NCBI RefSeq assembly: GCF_017813355.1
Contig: NZ_JAGIYZ010000010.1
Coordinates: 1 to 64,000 of the forward strand
Origin: Roseomonas nitratireducens
GTDB lineage: Bacteria; Pseudomonadota; Alphaproteobacteria; Acetobacterales; Acetobacteraceae
Direction: 5' to 3'
Length of the DNA: 64,000 nt
Part shown: positions 62,008 through 64,000 of the stretch, in pieces
Layout of the letters: every line of letters starts with the position of its first letter
Numbering within the stretch: position 1 is the stretch's first letter
Position numbers and translations under genes: made by a program
The notes under the pieces: model-generated
The model's database searches: none
Told to the model about the DNA's origin: nothing
The model's input: only the letters and a program-made list of their open reading frames with translations

Positions 62008-62208
62008 ATGATCGCCGACCGTGACGCCATGCTTCGCCGCCTGCACGAATTGCGCAGCGAACACCGCGACCTCGACACCGTCATCGCGCGGCTCGACGGA
62101 TCGCCGGTGGACCAGCTGCAGCTGCAGCGGCTGAAGAAGCGCAAGCTGAAGCTGAAGGACGAGATCGCCTGGCTCGAGGGCCGGCTCGTCCCCGATATCA
62201 TTGCGTGA
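62008..62208 (+). CDS. YdcH family (DUF465) small coiled-coil protein
   Basis: A 66-residue protein with DAMLRRLHELRSEHRDLDTV, the turn GSPVDQLQLQRLKKRKLKL and KDEIAWLEGRLVPDIIA. This matches DUF465 better than the divergent paralogue and is probably the ancestral form. ATG 62008 is the likely start; an in-frame ATG at 61957 adds unconserved residues. The three-unit repeat array begins five bases after the stop. Confidence 0.87.
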   Translation: MIADRDAMLRRLHELRSEHRDLDTVIARLDGSPVDQLQLQRLKKRKLKLKDEIAWLEGRLVPDIIA

Positions 62209-62212
62209 TGTG

Positions 62213-62590
62213 ATGCCCTCAAACGCCGGGCGGGCCGCGTCCGCGGCCCTTGGCTTCGCGCCCTGTGCTGGTGTGCCGCCGGCGGCGGGCAGGCTGGGCG
62301 CGGTCGGGCTTCGCCCTCGCGGATCGAGGCAGGGCCTCGATCCGAAGATGTTGGGTGGCCCCGATCGCCGGCGCGGCCTCCGGCCGCCTGGCTTCGCGCC
62401 GTGTACTCGATCGCCGGCGGCGGCGGGCAGGCTTCGCCCTCGCGGATCGAGGCAGGGCCTCGATCCGAAGATGTTGGGTGGCCCCGATCGCCGGCGCGGC
62501 CTCCGGCCGCCTGGCTTCGCGCCGTGTACTCGATCGCCGGCGGCGGCGGGCAGGCTTCGCCCTCCCGGATCGAGGCAGGGCCTCGATCCG
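62213..62590 (+). repeat. Three tandem copies of the three-hairpin repeat
   Basis: Unit 1 (from 62215) is full length: hairpin 1 at 62232-62249 (GGGCCGC-GTCC-GCGGCCC), hairpin 2 at 62306-62316 (GGGC-TTC-GCCC) and hairpin 3 at 62320-62344 (CGGATCGAGGC-AGG-GCCTCGATCCG). Units 2 and 3 have a 123-base period, hairpin 1 as GCGGCC-TCC-GGCCGC, and lack part of the middle. Arms differ from the copies at 5.4 and 50.2 kb but remain paired. The 441 bases between the DUF465 gene and purE hold nothing else besides the purE promoter. Confidence 0.85.
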
Positions 62591-62649
62591 CATGTCTTCC
62601 GGGCCGCGTGGCGGTCCTCCCCCGTATCTCCGTGCATCGTAGGGTCTGA

Positions 62650-63147
62650 ATGAGCGACGTCGCTTCCGCCGCCCCCCTGGTCGGCATCATCATGGGCAGC
62701 CGGTCGGACTGGGAGACCATGCGCCACGCCGCCGAGACGCTGGCCAACCTCGGCGTGCCGCACGAAACGCGCGTCATCTCGGCCCATCGCACGCCGGAAC
62801 GGCTCTTCGACTACGCCAAGGGCGCAGCCGGGCGCGGGCTCAAGGTCATCATCGCCGGCGCCGGCGGCGCCGCCCACCTGCCGGGCATGGCGGCGTCGAT
62901 GACGGCGCTGCCCGTGCTCGGCGTGCCGGTCGAATCCCACGCGCTCAAGGGCATGGACAGCCTGCTGTCCATCGTCCAGATGCCGGCCGGCATCCCGGTC
63001 GGCACGCTGGCCATCGGCCGCGCCGGGGCGGTCAATGCGGGGCTGCTCGCCGCCGCCATCCTCGCCACGGGGGACGAGGCGCTGGCCCGGCGCCTGGCCG
63101 CCTGGCGCGCGGCGCAGACCGAAAGCGTGCCGGACAGCCCGGCATGA
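62650..63147 (+). CDS. purE: 5-(carboxyamino)imidazole ribonucleotide mutase
   Basis: PurE moves the carboxyl group from N5 to C4 of the imidazole in purine synthesis. The 165-residue product has [20 protein letters not shown], the active-site [57 protein letters not shown] and [17 protein letters not shown]. Length is standard. purK overlaps by ATGA, so the two steps are made together. Confidence 0.97.
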   Translation: MSDVASAAPLVGIIMGSRSDWETMRHAAETLANLGVPHETRVISAHRTPERLFDYAKGAAGRGLKVIIAGAGGAAHLPGMAASMTALPVLGVPVESHALKGMDSLLSIVQMPAGIPVGTLAIGRAGAVNAGLLAAAILATGDEALARRLAAWRAAQTESVPDSPA

Positions 63148-64000
63148 CCGGATTCCCCCTGCCGCCCGGCAGCATCATCGGCATCCTCGGCGGCGGACAG
63201 CTCGGCCGCATGTCGGCGCTGGCCGCCGCGCGGCTCGGCTATGCCTGCCACGTCTACGCGCCGGAACCCGACAGCCCGGGGATGCAGGTCGCCGCCCACC
63301 GCACCGTCGCGGCCTATGAGGACCGCGACGCGCTGGCCCGCTTCGCCGGGTCGGTCGCCGTCGTCACCTTCGAGTTCGAGAACGTCCCCGCCGCGGCGCT
63401 CGAGGCGCTGGCCGGCCTGGTGCCCTGCCGGCCCGGCCTCGCCGCGCTCGCCACCTGCCAGGACCGGGTGGCGGAAAAGGCCTTCCTCGGCCGCATCGGC
63501 GTGCCCGTGGCGCCCTGGCGGCCGGTCGAGACGGAAGCCGACCTCGCCGCCGCCGTGGCCGAGCTCGGCCTGCCCGCCGTGCTGAAGACGACGCGACTCG
63601 GCTATGACGGGCGCGGCCAGGCGGTGCTGCGCAGGCCGGAGGACCTCGCCCCCGCCTTCGCGCGGCTGGCCCCCCGGCCGCTGGTGCTGGAAGCCTTCGT
63701 GCCCTTCGCGGCGGAGATCTCGGCCATCGCCGCGCGCGGGGCGGATGGCGCGGTCGCCACCTTCGACCCGGCGGAGAACCGCCACGCGCACCACATCCTC
63801 GACCTCTCCTTCGCCCCCGCCCGGCTGCCGGAGGCCGTCGCGGCCGCCGCCCGCGCCCATGTGGCGGCGGTGGCCGAGGGACTCGACCTGATCGGCCTCG
63901 TGGCGCTGGAGATGTTCCTGCTGCCGGACGGGCGGCTGCTGGGCAACGAGATCGCGCCCAGGCCGCACAATTCCGGGCATTGGACGATGGATGCCTGCGC
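63144..64000 (+). CDS. purK: 5-(carboxyamino)imidazole ribonucleotide synthase, 3' end outside window
   Basis: PurK makes the N5-carboxylated substrate of PurE from AIR, bicarbonate and ATP. About 285 residues are visible: [20 protein letters not shown] (N-terminal Rossmann-like), [32 protein letters not shown], the ATP-grasp segment [20 protein letters not shown], and the metal-site end [20 protein letters not shown] followed by APRPHNSGH. The frame is open at the right edge. ATG 63144 overlaps the purE stop. Confidence 0.97.
   Translation, partial: MTGFPLPPGSIIGILGGGQLGRMSALAAARLGYACHVYAPEPDSPGMQVAAHRTVAAYEDRDALARFAGSVAVVTFEFENVPAAALEALAGLVPCRPGLAALATCQDRVAEKAFLGRIGVPVAPWRPVETEADLAAAVAELGLPAVLKTTRLGYDGRGQAVLRRPEDLAPAFARLAPRPLVLEAFVPFAAEISAIAARGADGAVATFDPAENRHAHHILDLSFAPARLPEAVAAAARAHVAAVAEGLDLIGLVALEMFLLPDGRLLGNEIAPRPHNSGHWTMDAC

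Overview
The window is a GC-rich (about 70%) chromosomal segment from an alphaproteobacterium, most likely a Roseomonas-like member of the Acetobacteraceae. The basis is the very high GC, the GTGA/ATGA gene overlaps, a pyruvate dehydrogenase E1-beta with its own lipoyl domain, TrcR (DUF1013), SmpB, a zinc-free L31, TAXI-type TRAP transport and many Tat-like signal peptides. The genus is inferred, not proven. I found no rRNA, tRNA, insertion sequence, prophage or CRISPR array. Coding density is high, with 63 protein genes called, two of them cut by the window edges.

Layout. 1-3319 (minus): end of a type VI secretion cluster (FHA protein, DUF6931, VgrG). 3498-10861: hemN behind a FixK/FNR-like box, smpB and dapA, then a plus-strand run of lytic transglycosylase, alpha/beta hydrolase, pgpA, cinA-type amidase and a Tat-exported DUF882 peptidase. 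11058-16714: threonine aldolase, an amino-acid-synthesis family protein, a GT61-like transferase, DUF4337, a Tat amidohydrolase and a compact protein resembling the catalytic core of CyaA/ExoY/edema-factor adenylyl cyclases. 16722-24454 (minus): the pyruvate dehydrogenase supply line pdhA-pdhB-pdhC-GNAT-lpdA, then lipA and a COQ10-like gene. 24770-32915: ftsB-like, eno, a lipoprotein, MaoC, twin 81-residue Cys-rich secreted proteins with a membrane-anchored partner, a methyltransferase and fusA. 33134-39837: DUF1800/DUF1501 pair, an HNH-like protein, urate breakdown (uraH, puuD) and a cyclooxygenase-like haem protein. 40011-50159: serA, terC, two small membrane proteins, an amino-acid-type binding protein, an animal-type haem peroxidase, a TAXI TRAP system and twin CBS proteins. 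50732-57250: pyridoxal kinase, a complete branched-chain-type ABC importer and a methyltransferase. 57366-64000: rpmE, hsp20, selO, trcR, two YdcH-like proteins and purE-purK.

The strongest non-coding signals are two. First, terC and the neighbouring small-membrane-protein operon each start with the same module: a CTTGAA-N17-C(C/G)ATCT promoter followed directly by a leader that folds into equivalent helices with changed but still paired bases and a conserved junction, as expected of a riboswitch-like RNA. Second, a dispersed intergenic repeat (one copy near 5.4 kb, four tandem copies near 50.2 kb, three near 62.2 kb) carries three hairpins whose arms differ between copies yet remain complementary. 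Convergent gene ends are mostly closed by strong GC hairpins.
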